Below, piece after piece: positions 31,539-41,042 of a DNA stretch of 64,000 nucleotides. Origin of the DNA: Halobacillus fulvus (GTDB lineage: Bacteria; Bacillota; Bacilli; Bacillales; Halobacillaceae); the NCBI GenBank assembly GCA_004078665.1, contig SCFO01000002.1, positions 186,001-250,000 of the forward strand, in the 5' to 3' direction. The position numbers and the translations under genes are program-made. Position 1 is the first letter of the stretch, and each line of letters starts with the position of its first letter. The notes beneath the pieces were generated by a model. That model did no database searches. It was not told where the DNA came from and saw only the letters and a list, made by a program, of their open reading frames with translations.

Positions 31539-31631
31539 TTATTTAGAAGGAAAATAAAGAGAGGTTCAAGAAACTATGATAAGAGTATTTTATTCCCAAA
31601 TTTAATCAGGATATTCTGATCGGAGGTTTAG

Positions 31632-32780
31632 ATGAAGACGACTTACATAAAGGAAGAGCATGAAATTCTTAGACGTTCTTTAAGGAAATTCTTAGATAAA
31701 CAAGCATATCCACACTTTGATACTTGGGAAAAGAATGGGGAAATTCCCCGTACCTTTTGGAGAAAACTCGGAGAGCAGGGATATTTATGTCCGTGGCTTG
31801 AAGAGAAATATGGAGGATTCGGAGCCGATTTCGGATACTCTGTGGTGATCAATGAGGAGCTTGAAAAGGTAGGGACCGGCACAATAGGAATTGGCCTTCA
31901 TAACGATATCGTCGTTCCCTATTTGCATGAATACGGAACGACTGAACAAAAAGAGAGGTGGCTCCCACAATGTACGACTGGGGAAGCGATTACGGCGATC
32001 GCGATGACCGAACCTGGTGCTGGCTCAGATTTAGCTTCGATTCGGACGTCAGCAAGACTGGATGGCGACCATTATATCGTCAACGGTGAAAAGACGTTTA
32101 TCACCAACGGCATTCATGCAGACTTGGTCGTTATCGTGTGTAAAACAGACCCGTCAGCTGTACCTGCACATAAGGGAATCAGTCTGTTAGTCGTAGAAAA
32201 GGACACCCCCGGATTTTCAAGAGGAAAGAAGCTAGATAAAGTCGGTCTCCACAGTCAGGATACAGCGGAATTAATTTTTGATGAGGCAAAGGTACCGAAA
32301 GAGAACCTGCTGGGCATGGAAGGTCAGGGGTTCTATTATTTAATGAATCAACTACAGCAGGAAAGATTGATTGTCGGAATCGGTGCTCTTACTTCCTGTC
32401 AGAGAATGATTGACCTAACGGTGAAGTATGTGAAGGAACGGCAGGCTTTCGGAAAAACGATCGGTTCCTTTCAGAATACACAGTTTACGTTGGTTGAATT
32501 ACAAACAGAAGTCGAAATTGGCCGTGCGTTTCTGGATAGGACGATTGAAGCTCACATGAAAGGTGAGGAAGTCGTCAATGAAGTATTAATGGCCAAATGG
32601 TGGACGACCGATCTCGTGAAGAAGGTAGCGCTCGAGTGCATGCATTTGCACGGGGGATATGGATATATGGAAGAGTATGAGATTGCCAGAAGATTCCGTG
32701 ATGCTCCGGTAACCGCGATTTATGCAGGATCAAATGAAATTATGAAATCGATCATCGCAAAGAACATGGGACTTGGATAA
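31632..32780 (+). CDS. Acyl-CoA dehydrogenase
   Basis: This 382-residue FAD enzyme introduces the 2,3-double bond in acyl-CoA, the first oxidation step of beta-oxidation. Family signatures are ITAIAMTEPGAGSDLASI (about residues 116-133) and a C-terminal GGYGYMEEYEIARRFRDAPV with the GSNEI segment near the end. The length is normal. It is the first gene of a four-gene fatty acid operon with 3-51 base gaps. Confidence 0.94.
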   Translation: MKTTYIKEEHEILRRSLRKFLDKQAYPHFDTWEKNGEIPRTFWRKLGEQGYLCPWLEEKYGGFGADFGYSVVINEELEKVGTGTIGIGLHNDIVVPYLHEYGTTEQKERWLPQCTTGEAITAIAMTEPGAGSDLASIRTSARLDGDHYIVNGEKTFITNGIHADLVVIVCKTDPSAVPAHKGISLLVVEKDTPGFSRGKKLDKVGLHSQDTAELIFDEAKVPKENLLGMEGQGFYYLMNQLQQERLIVGIGALTSCQRMIDLTVKYVKERQAFGKTIGSFQNTQFTLVELQTEVEIGRAFLDRTIEAHMKGEEVVNEVLMAKWWTTDLVKKVALECMHLHGGYGYMEEYEIARRFRDAPVTAIYAGSNEIMKSIIAKNMGLG

Positions 32781-32792
32781 GGAGGATATAGC

Positions 32793-33947
32793 ATGAATGA
32801 AGTTGTGATTGTAGAAGCCGTTCGGACACCTGTCGGCAAACGGAAGGGTGTCCTCAGTGGAGTACGACCGGATGAGTTGTTCGCGCTTGTGCTAGAGGAA
32901 TTAGTGAACAGAGCTGGTATTGAATCGAAAGAAGTGGAAGATGTCATCGCTGGCTGTGTGTCACAAGTAGGGGAACAGGCGAGCGATATCGCCAGAGTGT
33001 CTGCATTAATTGCCGGCTTCCCGATAGAAGTCCCGGGCGTTACGATCGATCGGCAGTGTGGATCGAGTCAGCAAGCAATCCATTTTGCTTCCCAAGCCAT
33101 AGCGGCAGGCGATATGGATGTCGTCATCGCTGGTGGGGTGGAGTCGATGTCCCGCGTCCCGATGTTTTCCAATCGTCAGAAAGCAGAGGATAGTGAAAAG
33201 CTGAAGGAAAAGTACGAACTGATCAATCAGGGGCTTTCTGCTGAAAGAATTGCTGATCATTGGAAGCTTTCAAAAGAAGAACTGGATCAATATGCGGTGA
33301 CGAGTCATGAGCGTGCGATAAAAGCAGCCAAAGAAGGACGTTTCGATCGTGAACTTATGCCAATCCAATGGGTGGATGATCGTGGCGAATCCTTCGATAT
33401 AACCCTTGACGAAGGACCAAGACCGGGGACTTCCCTCGAGACGCTTCAATCACTGAAGCCGGCGTTCAAGGAAAACGGGAAGATTACTGCAGGAAATGCA
33501 AGTCAAATCAGTGATGGGGCGGCAGCGGTATTATTAATGTCCCGTCAAAAAGCGGAATCCCTTGGGTTAAAGCCGCGCTTTCGGCTGATTTCCAGGGCTG
33601 TCGTCGGATCTGATCCGACCTTTATGCTGACGGGACCTGTATCCGCTACGTATAAAGCTCTTCAGAAAGCCGGCCTTAGTCTTGGAGATATTGATTTGTT
33701 TGAGGTGAATGAAGCTTTTGCGTCTGTCCCATTGTTCTGGATGAAAGAAACAGGAGTAGATCATTCCCAGCTCAATGTCAATGGGGGAGCCATTGCTCTA
33801 GGACACCCTCTCGGCGCAACAGGAGCTAAGCTAATGACGACGCTCATGCATGAATTAGAGCGTAGCGGAAAGCGATATGGTCTCCAGGCCGTGTGCGAAG
33901 GCCTAGGAATGGCTAATGCGACGATTATTGAGCGATTGGAGGGATAG
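32793..33947 (+). CDS. Thiolase family protein (acetyl-CoA C-acyltransferase)
   Basis: This 384-residue thiolase cleaves 3-ketoacyl-CoA with coenzyme A. The nucleophilic cysteine is in [14 protein letters not shown] (near residue 88), [11 protein letters not shown] marks the second active-site segment, GHPLGATGA holds the catalytic His, and the final CEGLGMANA holds the base cysteine. AAGGAGG before ATG. The gene is coupled to the following SDR gene with three bases between. Confidence 0.94.
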   Translation: MNEVVIVEAVRTPVGKRKGVLSGVRPDELFALVLEELVNRAGIESKEVEDVIAGCVSQVGEQASDIARVSALIAGFPIEVPGVTIDRQCGSSQQAIHFASQAIAAGDMDVVIAGGVESMSRVPMFSNRQKAEDSEKLKEKYELINQGLSAERIADHWKLSKEELDQYAVTSHERAIKAAKEGRFDRELMPIQWVDDRGESFDITLDEGPRPGTSLETLQSLKPAFKENGKITAGNASQISDGAAAVLLMSRQKAESLGLKPRFRLISRAVVGSDPTFMLTGPVSATYKALQKAGLSLGDIDLFEVNEAFASVPLFWMKETGVDHSQLNVNGGAIALGHPLGATGAKLMTTLMHELERSGKRYGLQAVCEGLGMANATIIERLEG

Positions 33948-33950
33948 GCC

Positions 33951-34718
33951 ATGAATCAGAAGGACGTGATTGCCGTTGTGACAGGTGGGGCTTCCGGGCT
34001 GGGGGAAGCAACGGTAAGAGAGATTGTCAGGCGTGGAGGAAAAGCTGTCATCGCTGATCGTGATACAGAAAAAGGAAAGGCGCTTGCTATAGAGCTGGGA
34101 GAGGCTGTTGCCTTCTACGAAACCGATGTAACTTCAGAGAGTAGCGTGATGAATATGTTGAATCAGGCGATCGATCGCTTCGGCTCTATAAATGGCCTGA
34201 TCAACTGTGCCGGTATTGTTATCGGTGAAAGGGTGGCAGGTAAAGAAGAGCCCCATCACCTTTCGTCTTTTTCAAAAGTGATTGAAGTGAACTTGATCGG
34301 AACATTCAATATGATTCGGCTTGTGGCGGAACGAATGCAATCCAATGGTCCGAACTATGAAGGTGAGCGCGGGGTAATCGTCAATACGTCATCCATCGCT
34401 GCTTTTGACGGGCAGATCGGCCAGGCAGCTTACAGTGCTTCTAAAGGTGGTGTCGCGGCCATGACGCTACCGATATCGCGTGAACTGGCACGACACGGCA
34501 TCCGAGTGATGACGATCGCTCCGGGGTTATTCGAAACTCCGATGTCCGGGCAACTTCCTGAGCCGGCAAGACAAGCAATCGGCGAAATGACACCATTTCC
34601 GAAGAGGCTCGGTCGGCCTGAAGAGTTTGCCAGCCTTGTCGGCAGCATATTCACCAATTCGATGCTGAATGGGGAGGTGATCCGCCTGGACGGAGCGATC
34701 CGCATGCAGCCGAAATAG
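33951..34718 (+). CDS. Short-chain dehydrogenase, probable 3-hydroxyacyl-CoA dehydrogenase type
   Basis: This 255-residue SDR has the nucleotide motif [12 protein letters not shown] (N-terminus), NCAG near residue 88 and the catalytic YSASKGG. Its sequence style ([31 protein letters not shown]) resembles the HSD17B10-type 3-hydroxyacyl-CoA dehydrogenases. In this operon it would oxidise 3-hydroxyacyl-CoA to the ketone taken by the thiolase. No enoyl-CoA hydratase is encoded in the operon. Confidence 0.88.
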   Translation: MNQKDVIAVVTGGASGLGEATVREIVRRGGKAVIADRDTEKGKALAIELGEAVAFYETDVTSESSVMNMLNQAIDRFGSINGLINCAGIVIGERVAGKEEPHHLSSFSKVIEVNLIGTFNMIRLVAERMQSNGPNYEGERGVIVNTSSIAAFDGQIGQAAYSASKGGVAAMTLPISRELARHGIRVMTIAPGLFETPMSGQLPEPARQAIGEMTPFPKRLGRPEEFASLVGSIFTNSMLNGEVIRLDGAIRMQPK

Positions 34719-34769
34719 TCGAATGTCTTTCTGCGATTCCATTGAAAAATTAATAAAGGAGACGATCAA

Positions 34770-36326
34770 ATGGCGCCTACATTGAAAAGCATGTTCGAAC
34801 AGACGGTACGGAAGTTTGGTGAAAAAGAGGGGTTGGTGGACCTTAGACTCGGGACACGCTGGACGTATCAAGAATGGGAAGAGGAAGTGAATGCGCTGGC
34901 CAGGGCTCTTCAAGCAGCAGGTGTAGAAAAAGGCGATAAAGTTTCGACGGTTCTTTTCAATACCGCAGAGTTTGCGACAACGTTGTTTGCTTGTACAAAG
35001 CTTGGAGCTATCTTTAATCCGATCAATTTCCGGTTAACCGAAAAAGAAATTGAATTCATCGTGGAAGATGCCGATCCGAAAATCGTACTTTTCGAAAGAG
35101 CGACCTCAGAACAAGTGCGACCCGTCGCTTCTAAATTGACGCACGTCCAGTTCTGGTCGATTGATGAACCGGACCTTGAATATGCCATGTATTACTATGA
35201 TCAAATTCAGGGGATAGACCGGACGCCACTCCATGTCGATGTAGGGGAAGATGATCCTTATGCAATCATGTACACGTCTGGCACGACAGGGCTGCCAAAA
35301 GGGGTGCTTCATTCTCATCGCGATATGATCGATCAGGCGCTCATCTTGACGGCTTGTTTACGGCTCACTCCCGAGGATAGGGGTCTCACGGTCGCACCTA
35401 TTTTTCACTGTGCCGAGCTGCATTGTGCGTTCTTCCCTCGCATCATGATCGGTGGAACGAACGTCATCATGCATCATTTCGACGCTGGCCAGATGATCGA
35501 AACGGTCAAGCAGGAAGAAATTACGAGTCTGTTTGCTGCTCCTACGATGTGGAATATGGTTTTGCAGGAGGAATTTTCACAGGAAGACTTCCGAACGCTC
35601 CGTCAAGGTCTGTACGGAGGGGCCCCGATGGCACCTGCCTTGACTACACGTCTACACGATGCGCTTGGTGTCCAATTGATTCAGGCTTATGGAATGACGG
35701 AAATGGGGCCTGCGATTACGGCTTTAATGGAAGACGAACAATTGACGAAAGCAGGGTCAGCTGGACGACCGTTGTTGAATCATGAGGTCCGTGTCGTACG
35801 CACAAATGAAAATGGTCCGGCTGATCCGGATGACATTTGTGAACCAGGGGAGCTCGGAGAAATCATTGTGCAGGGGCCGAGTATGATGCAGGGCTACTAT
35901 AATCGTCCAGAAGCTACAGAAGAAGCCTTATATAAAGACTGGTATCATTCAGGGGATATCGGGACGTTTGATGATGAAGGATACTTATGGGTGAGCGACC
36001 GTGTAAAAGATATGATCATTTCCGGTGGTGAAAATATTTATTCAAGGGAAGTAGAGGATGCTTTGTTTGATCATCCGGAGGTACTCGATGCAGCTGTAGT
36101 TGGTGAACCAGATGAGGTGTGGGGAGAGCGGGTGGTCGCCTTCATTGTGAAAAAGGAAGGTGCTCTCGATGAAAAGACACTCGATGAGTTTTGTACCTCC
36201 GGCAATCGTCTCGCTCGTTATAAACGTCCGAGGCGATACGAATTCGTCGATCAGCTTCCGCGTAATGCGAGTGGGAAACTGCAAAAATTCAAGCTGCGGG
36301 AACGCACGAAAACGGCTTCTGAATAA
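34770..36326 (+). CDS. Long-chain acyl-CoA synthetase (AMP-binding)
   Basis: This 518-residue adenylate-forming ligase activates fatty acids to acyl-CoA with ATP. Motifs are the P-loop IMYTSGTTGLPKG (near residue 170), the YGMTEMGP substrate/adenine segment, YHSGDIGTFDDEGYLWVSDR and the catalytic lysine in NASGKLQKF close to the C-terminus. It supplies substrate to the acyl-CoA dehydrogenase gene upstream. AAGGAG precedes ATG; a terminator follows. Confidence 0.94.
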   Translation: MAPTLKSMFEQTVRKFGEKEGLVDLRLGTRWTYQEWEEEVNALARALQAAGVEKGDKVSTVLFNTAEFATTLFACTKLGAIFNPINFRLTEKEIEFIVEDADPKIVLFERATSEQVRPVASKLTHVQFWSIDEPDLEYAMYYYDQIQGIDRTPLHVDVGEDDPYAIMYTSGTTGLPKGVLHSHRDMIDQALILTACLRLTPEDRGLTVAPIFHCAELHCAFFPRIMIGGTNVIMHHFDAGQMIETVKQEEITSLFAAPTMWNMVLQEEFSQEDFRTLRQGLYGGAPMAPALTTRLHDALGVQLIQAYGMTEMGPAITALMEDEQLTKAGSAGRPLLNHEVRVVRTNENGPADPDDICEPGELGEIIVQGPSMMQGYYNRPEATEEALYKDWYHSGDIGTFDDEGYLWVSDRVKDMIISGGENIYSREVEDALFDHPEVLDAAVVGEPDEVWGERVVAFIVKKEGALDEKTLDEFCTSGNRLARYKRPRRYEFVDQLPRNASGKLQKFKLRERTKTASE

Positions 36327-36330
36327 ACTT

Positions 36331-36367
36331 AAAACTCCCTCTGCGACCGTGCAGAGGGAGTTTTTTA
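36331..36367. terminator. Terminator after the fatty acid operon
   Basis: A perfect 12-bp stem AACTCCCTCTGC / GCAGAGGGAGTT and T run. The convergent gene ends at 36365, so it may act in both directions. Confidence 0.93.
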
Positions 36368-36943
36368 TTTGAAGGATACAGACTCGGTAAAAGGGGTGGA
36401 AGCATTTCTTTTTTGTTTATAATCTTGATAGAGAACTACATTCAATAATAAAAGCGAAGCAGCCATGGTCAGCGGAATCATCCATAACTGATCAGAAACG
36501 AAAAATAGTCCTATGATCACTAAAATGGTGGATAAAACCGGAGCGAAAAAGTAAAAGGCCTTCGTTGCATAAAGCCATCCATATGGGTACAGATGGGCAG
36601 CTGTAATGACTGCAAAGAAAAGAACTGCTGAGGTGGGGCTTTTTAAAAAGGCCCAAAATAGGATAGGGAAGTAGATGAATTGAGCCATATTTAAGTAAAG
36701 ACTCAACGAATTGAGTGGATTCTCTTTGCTTTTCCAGTCGATGTCCATCCATTTGGATAACATGACAGCCACCGGAAAAGTCAGACCGGTTGCGTATAGC
36801 ATGAGAATGTTTTGTGTGCCGACTTCAAAGGGCAGCATAAAAACCAGGCTGATCAGCACCCAGACAATGGACGCTGATGATAGAAAAGCAATCCCATTTT
36901 TATTGAATAAAGCGAGTTCTTTTCTTAATTCTAACAAATTCAC
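36365..36943 (-). CDS. DUF7010-like integral membrane protein
   Basis: This 192-residue protein has about six hydrophobic helices (e.g. IAFLSSASIVWVLISLVFML, LSTILVIIGLFFVSDQLWM). It resembles the DUF7010 family of unknown function. The GTG start at 36943 has GAGGTG seven bases upstream. It is followed on the same strand by none and preceded by another membrane protein 31 bases upstream, so the two may be co-transcribed. Confidence 0.7.
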   Translation of the reverse strand: MNLLELRKELALFNKNGIAFLSSASIVWVLISLVFMLPFEVGTQNILMLYATGLTFPVAVMLSKWMDIDWKSKENPLNSLSLYLNMAQFIYFPILFWAFLKSPTSAVLFFAVITAAHLYPYGWLYATKAFYFFAPVLSTILVIIGLFFVSDQLWMIPLTMAASLLLLNVVLYQDYKQKRNASTPFTESVSFK

Positions 36944-36973
36944 AGGTATTCACCTCATTCTATGTAGTCCATC

Positions 36974-37216
36974 CTAATGTTGAAAAACAATAAACGATTG
37001 GATGGAGACGTAAAAGACAAGAAACGAAACGACTATACTCGTGTACCCCCAGAAGTTCCGGCGGTCCTTCTGTACTTCCGAAATTCCGATCAAAAGTGTG
37101 GAAGCACCAAGCGCAGCCAGCATATATGGTAAAATATCGAAATTCCGAGTCAAAAGTATATAAACAGAAATCGCTACGGTAACTATGGATAAGACTAATC
37201 GGCTCGCTCTTAGCAA
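36974..37216 (-). CDS. DUF3953-like small membrane protein
   Basis: This 80-residue protein has three hydrophobic segments (LVLSIVTVAISVYILL, LPYMLAALGASTLLIG, YTSIVVSFLVFYVSI). The pattern resembles DUF3953 proteins of bacilli, function unknown. It starts with TTG at 37216 behind AAGGAGG. Probably in an operon with the next membrane protein. Confidence 0.65.
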   Translation of the reverse strand: MLRASRLVLSIVTVAISVYILLTRNFDILPYMLAALGASTLLIGISEVQKDRRNFWGYTSIVVSFLVFYVSIQSFIVFQH

Positions 37217-37317
37217 AGAATCTCCTCCTTTCTATTTTATATACGGAGGGAAATGATGGAAAGTTTCATGGAATTAAAAATTTCCTGGGAAATATATTTC
37301 GCCTTTATTCGACGGAT

Positions 37318-39081
37318 TTAGTCTTTGAGAGACTTCATGGTCTCAATCGGTTGATGAAGGCGTGCTTGACCATAGTCGGAAAAAGGACACCCATATGTTT
37401 GTACTCTCTTTAAAGTATTTTGAAGGGTAAACTGGTCTGGGTGAAGATTTTCTGTCACCTCGTTCCAGTATAAAGGAGCAGCGATTGTCGCCTTTTCCGT
37501 CGCTCTGGCTGAATAAGGGGCAATGATCGTTTTTCCCTCGGCGTGCTGGACATAGTCTATATACAGGCGCTTGCCACGTTTCTTCTTCAAACGTTCTGTA
37601 GTGAATGATTCTGGATGCTGACGGACAAGGAGAGCGGCCAAACTTTCCGTAAATCCCCGGGTTTCCTCGTACGACATAGAACCCCCTAGAATCGGGATGT
37701 GCAATTGCATTCCCTTATTACCTGAAGTTTTAATGAAGCTGCGAACATCCAGTTCATCAAGGAGCTGCTTAAATAACTGAGCCGCTTTGATCGCTAGCGA
37801 AAAAGCATCCCGGTCTGGAGGATCCAAGTCGAATACAATGTCAGTGGGCTGTTGTTCTTTCACTTTTTGAAAAGGGATATGAAATTCAAGCGCTCCTTGA
37901 TTTCCAAACCAAAGCAATGATTCTAACCCAGAACACAAAAGGAATTCTTCGTCGTTCTCAGGCCATGTTTCAACAAAGGAAGGCTGGCTACTGCTCGCGT
38001 GCTTTTGGAAAAAGGAAGGCTTGTCTATTCCATCTGGAAAACGGATCAGGGTCAGCTTCTTATTCAGAAGATGAGGGAGCAAGTAGGGTGCTATATCTCT
38101 TAGATAAAGAAGGTACTCCCGTTTTGTGACACCAGGCCAGAGGGCTTTGTCCAAGTTCGTAAACGTCACGTTCTCCGGAAATAGAGAAAGATCCCACTCC
38201 AATTTCTCTTTCGTACACTCATCATGTGACAAATCGAACCGAAACTCGTGAAAGACCGGTTCCCTCAGTTCCCCATTCTCTGCATGTAAACAATGGACAT
38301 CTACGCATACGCCCGGACCTAAATTCCAGCCACCTTCTGTTTTCGTTCCTTTATTTTTAAAGAAAGATCGTAAAGTTTCATGCTGTTCAGCATCAAGTCC
38401 GTGTTTGAACTTCCCAATCGTTGTAGTCTCAGCGTCTTCCATGATGGCGAGTTGGAAATAATCGTTGGACGGATCGAAATGAGTAAGGAATCCCGAAATC
38501 GTCCGCCAGTTTTTCACTTTCTGCCAGTCCTTAGAGCGAATATCTTCCTGGTAAAAACTATCCTTTTTCTTTGCTACGATTCCTTCTCCTTGGTGAGTAT
38601 GAACGATTGCTTTCACATCCTCCGCTTTTGTAAAAGATTCGATGAGCTGTATACGGTTTGTGGGCAGCTTTTTTATTACATCTTTCAAAACTTGTCGACG
38701 TTTATTCAACTTCCACTTTGGATCCAGCAGTATATCGAAGGCCACAAAAGTGACGGGCCGGCTCGTAGCTATATCATTGATTTTCGTCTTATTCCGCAGT
38801 CTTCCACGTTGCTGCAGTAAGGGGAAGTTCGCTTGATAAGGAGTGTTCAGAACGACAAGCTCCCCGTCGAGGAGTAAAGGGAGCTTCGGAGGATTGATGG
38901 TTTCTGCAAGAGCTGTTATTTCAGGGAAGCGGTCGGTTAAGTCCTTCTCATTCCGGCTGATCAAATGAATCCCTTCTTCAGACCAGTACAAAAGCGTGCG
39001 GAACCCGTCGTATTTTACTTCATACGTCCAGTCTTTCCCCATTGGAGCGTCGTTGGCTAATGTTAAGCGCATTGGCTTCAT
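37318..39081 (-). CDS. ligD: ATP-dependent DNA ligase D (NHEJ ligase-polymerase)
   Basis: This 587-residue enzyme has an N-terminal ATP-dependent ligase domain (catalytic Lys23 in YEVKYDGFR, about 1-300) and a C-terminal primase-polymerase domain (TNLDKALWPGVTKREYLLYL onwards; metal motif DIVFDLDPPD). This ligase-then-polymerase order without a nuclease domain is that of Bacillus LigD. With Ku it repairs double-strand breaks by end joining, in bacilli mainly in spores. ATG 39081 follows AAGAGGTGA; the GTG at 39090 overlaps that site. It is divergent from ku. Confidence 0.94.
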   Translation of the reverse strand: MKPMRLTLANDAPMGKDWTYEVKYDGFRTLLYWSEEGIHLISRNEKDLTDRFPEITALAETINPPKLPLLLDGELVVLNTPYQANFPLLQQRGRLRNKTKINDIATSRPVTFVAFDILLDPKWKLNKRRQVLKDVIKKLPTNRIQLIESFTKAEDVKAIVHTHQGEGIVAKKKDSFYQEDIRSKDWQKVKNWRTISGFLTHFDPSNDYFQLAIMEDAETTTIGKFKHGLDAEQHETLRSFFKNKGTKTEGGWNLGPGVCVDVHCLHAENGELREPVFHEFRFDLSHDECTKEKLEWDLSLFPENVTFTNLDKALWPGVTKREYLLYLRDIAPYLLPHLLNKKLTLIRFPDGIDKPSFFQKHASSSQPSFVETWPENDEEFLLCSGLESLLWFGNQGALEFHIPFQKVKEQQPTDIVFDLDPPDRDAFSLAIKAAQLFKQLLDELDVRSFIKTSGNKGMQLHIPILGGSMSYEETRGFTESLAALLVRQHPESFTTERLKKKRGKRLYIDYVQHAEGKTIIAPYSARATEKATIAAPLYWNEVTENLHPDQFTLQNTLKRVQTYGCPFSDYGQARLHQPIETMKSLKD

Positions 39082-39184
39082 AATTCTCACCTCTTGTTTT
39101 AGTGTTCTTAATCACACGTTTTTTAAACCTGCAGGATAAAACAGGGAGGACTCGTCCAACCTAAGAAAAAAAGGAGTCGATTCC

Positions 39185-40015
39185 ATGCATACGATGTGGA
39201 AAGGGACGATCAGCTTCGGACTTGTCAATATACCGGTGAAGCTCCATGCCGCTACTGAGAATAAAGATATTAAACTACGCCAACTGCACGAAGAATGCCA
39301 CTCTCCTGTCGAGTATAAGAAAAGGTGTCCTGTTTGTGATCGGGAAATAGAGTCACAGGAAATCGTTAAAGCTTACGAGTATGCGAAGAATAAGTTTGTG
39401 ATTCTTGATGAAGAGGATCTTGAGGCGTTAAAAAAAGAGCAAGAAGACAAAGCGGTGGAAATTCTTGATTTTGTTAAACTGGAAGAAATCGACCCGATAT
39501 ACTTTGAGCGCAGTTATTACATTTCTCCTAATGAAGGTGGAACGAAAGCGTATGGACTGCTTCGCAAAGCTTTGGCTGATACGGGTAAAATTGGAGTAGC
39601 TAAAATCATCATCCGTTCCAAAGAACAGCTGGCAATTGTCAGGGTCTATGAAAATACACTGCTGATGGAAACGATCCACTTCCCAGATGAAGTTCGCAAT
39701 GTACAAGATGTGCCGAATGTCCCTGCAGAAACAGAGCTAAGTAAAAAGGAGCTAAGCACAGCTATTACGCTTATTGATCAGCTGACGGAGGAGTTTGAGC
39801 CTAAGAAATATAAAGATGATTACAGAACGGCTCTGTTAGAATTGATTGAAGCGAAGCGTAATGACGAGAAAATTACGACAGGACAGGAACGGAAAAAGCC
39901 GGATAATGTCACAGATTTAATGGAAGCATTAGAAAAGTCGTTGGAGAAAACGAAGGGAACGAAGAAAAAGACTACGAAGCGAAAGGCAGCCTCAGCGAAG
40001 AAAAAAACATCATAA
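39185..40015 (+). CDS. ku: Non-homologous end joining protein Ku
   Basis: This 276-residue bacterial Ku begins MHTMWKGTISFGLVNIPVKL, as in Bacillus, and ends in a Lys-rich tail that aids DNA binding. It forms a ring on DNA ends and recruits LigD, whose gene lies divergently 103 bases away. AAGGAG precedes ATG. No sigma factor type could be fixed for the shared intergenic region. Confidence 0.96.
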   Translation: MHTMWKGTISFGLVNIPVKLHAATENKDIKLRQLHEECHSPVEYKKRCPVCDREIESQEIVKAYEYAKNKFVILDEEDLEALKKEQEDKAVEILDFVKLEEIDPIYFERSYYISPNEGGTKAYGLLRKALADTGKIGVAKIIIRSKEQLAIVRVYENTLLMETIHFPDEVRNVQDVPNVPAETELSKKELSTAITLIDQLTEEFEPKKYKDDYRTALLELIEAKRNDEKITTGQERKKPDNVTDLMEALEKSLEKTKGTKKKTTKRKAASAKKKTS

Positions 40016-40118
40016 AAACACTGTTCTGAAGGGGATTTGTCGAGGGATAGAACTGTATTTTCCCGGAGGTTTATAGTATAATATATAGTAGATACAATAT
40101 GGGTCGGAGGGTATGTTG

Positions 40119-40298
40119 ATGAGTCTGCGAACAGAACAGGAAGCTGAGCATTTAATGCGTTCAGCAAAGGCCTCAATTGCCATTGAGGGATTGTGCTTAA
40201 GTCGCAAGCAAGAGTCACTGGTCAAAAAATGTTTGACAGGAGCTATTACACATAAAGAATTTCTAAAGCGGGCTCTGGAATTATCTCGCCATGCCTGA
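40119..40298 (+). CDS. Antitoxin of a class I Fic system (VbhA-like)
   Basis: This 59-residue helical protein contains SIAIEG (residues 19-24), fitting the inhibitory motif S/T-xxx-E-G/N whose glutamate blocks ATP gamma-phosphate binding in Fic enzymes. It is encoded directly upstream of the Fic gene and overlaps it by eight bases, the normal layout of class I Fic toxin-antitoxin pairs. ATG 40119 has GGAGG at 40106-40110 (8-base spacing); ATG 40113 is too close. Confidence 0.85.
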   Translation: MSLRTEQEAEHLMRSAKASIAIEGLCLSRKQESLVKKCLTGAITHKEFLKRALELSRHA

Positions 40299-40893
40299 GT
40301 CCAGGTATGGGAGTGGTTCCTCCCGCTATTGTTATGCCGGAACAGACGTGTTGATCAATCATTATGATCTTATGGATGATCGACAATTACAGGCGATGGA
40401 AACAATCTTGTCCACACAGCGTTTGTCTGAGCTTCAAGAAAAGCCCGTAGATGGGGATTTCGATCTCCGGCATTTACAGAGGATTCATGAATATATTTTC
40501 AAGGATCTTTACCCCTTTGCAGGAGAGATCCGTACCGAAAATATTACAAAGGACGGGTTTTCTTTTGCCCAAGCAAGGTTTATTACAGAAGCATCGAAAC
40601 CGCTGTTCGATCAGTTGATTTCGGAAAACTGGGAAGTCATGAACCGTAGTGAATTGGCAGAAAAGTTGACGTATTATATGTCGGAGCTGAACGTCCTCCA
40701 TCCTTTTCGTGAAGGGAATGGGCGCAGTCTGAGAGAGTTTATACGCTGCCTTGCCCTTGAGGCTGGATATACAATCGATTGGGCTAAGGTTCCACGTGAA
40801 AAAGTGTTTCAGGCCAGTGTCGAATCTGTCTATGATTCAACCCATCTCCAGCAAATCATCGAACAATCATTAGTGAATCTCCAGGATATTTGA
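40291..40893 (+). CDS. Fic-domain AMP transferase (toxin)
   Basis: This 200-residue Fic protein has the active-site motif HPFREGNGRSLR (residues 137-148; catalytic His137, phosphate-binding GNGR) and a flap upstream (TKDGFSFAQARFI). It is expected to transfer AMP from ATP to a target hydroxyl. VbhT/FicT-type enzymes modify DNA gyrase and topoisomerase IV, but the target here is unknown. No inhibitory helix is present in the protein itself; it is supplied by the upstream antitoxin. Confidence 0.92.
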   Translation: MPESRYGSGSSRYCYAGTDVLINHYDLMDDRQLQAMETILSTQRLSELQEKPVDGDFDLRHLQRIHEYIFKDLYPFAGEIRTENITKDGFSFAQARFITEASKPLFDQLISENWEVMNRSELAEKLTYYMSELNVLHPFREGNGRSLREFIRCLALEAGYTIDWAKVPREKVFQASVESVYDSTHLQQIIEQSLVNLQDI

Positions 40894-40922
40894 ACCTTCC
40901 GTTATCAACGGAAGGTTTTTTT
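40891..40922 (+). terminator. Terminator after the Fic pair
   Basis: A perfect 11-bp stem AACCTTCCGTT / AACGGAAGGTT with a 3-base loop and T run. Confidence 0.92.
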
Positions 40923-41042
40923 GATGCGTTTTATCAAACCGCTTTTTTAGCTGCTTTTCATCCACTATAATGTAAGGTGAATCATAATTTCAGAAAAATC
41001 AGAATCAAGCATCATATAATCAGTAAAAAAGGAGCGTGTGGC

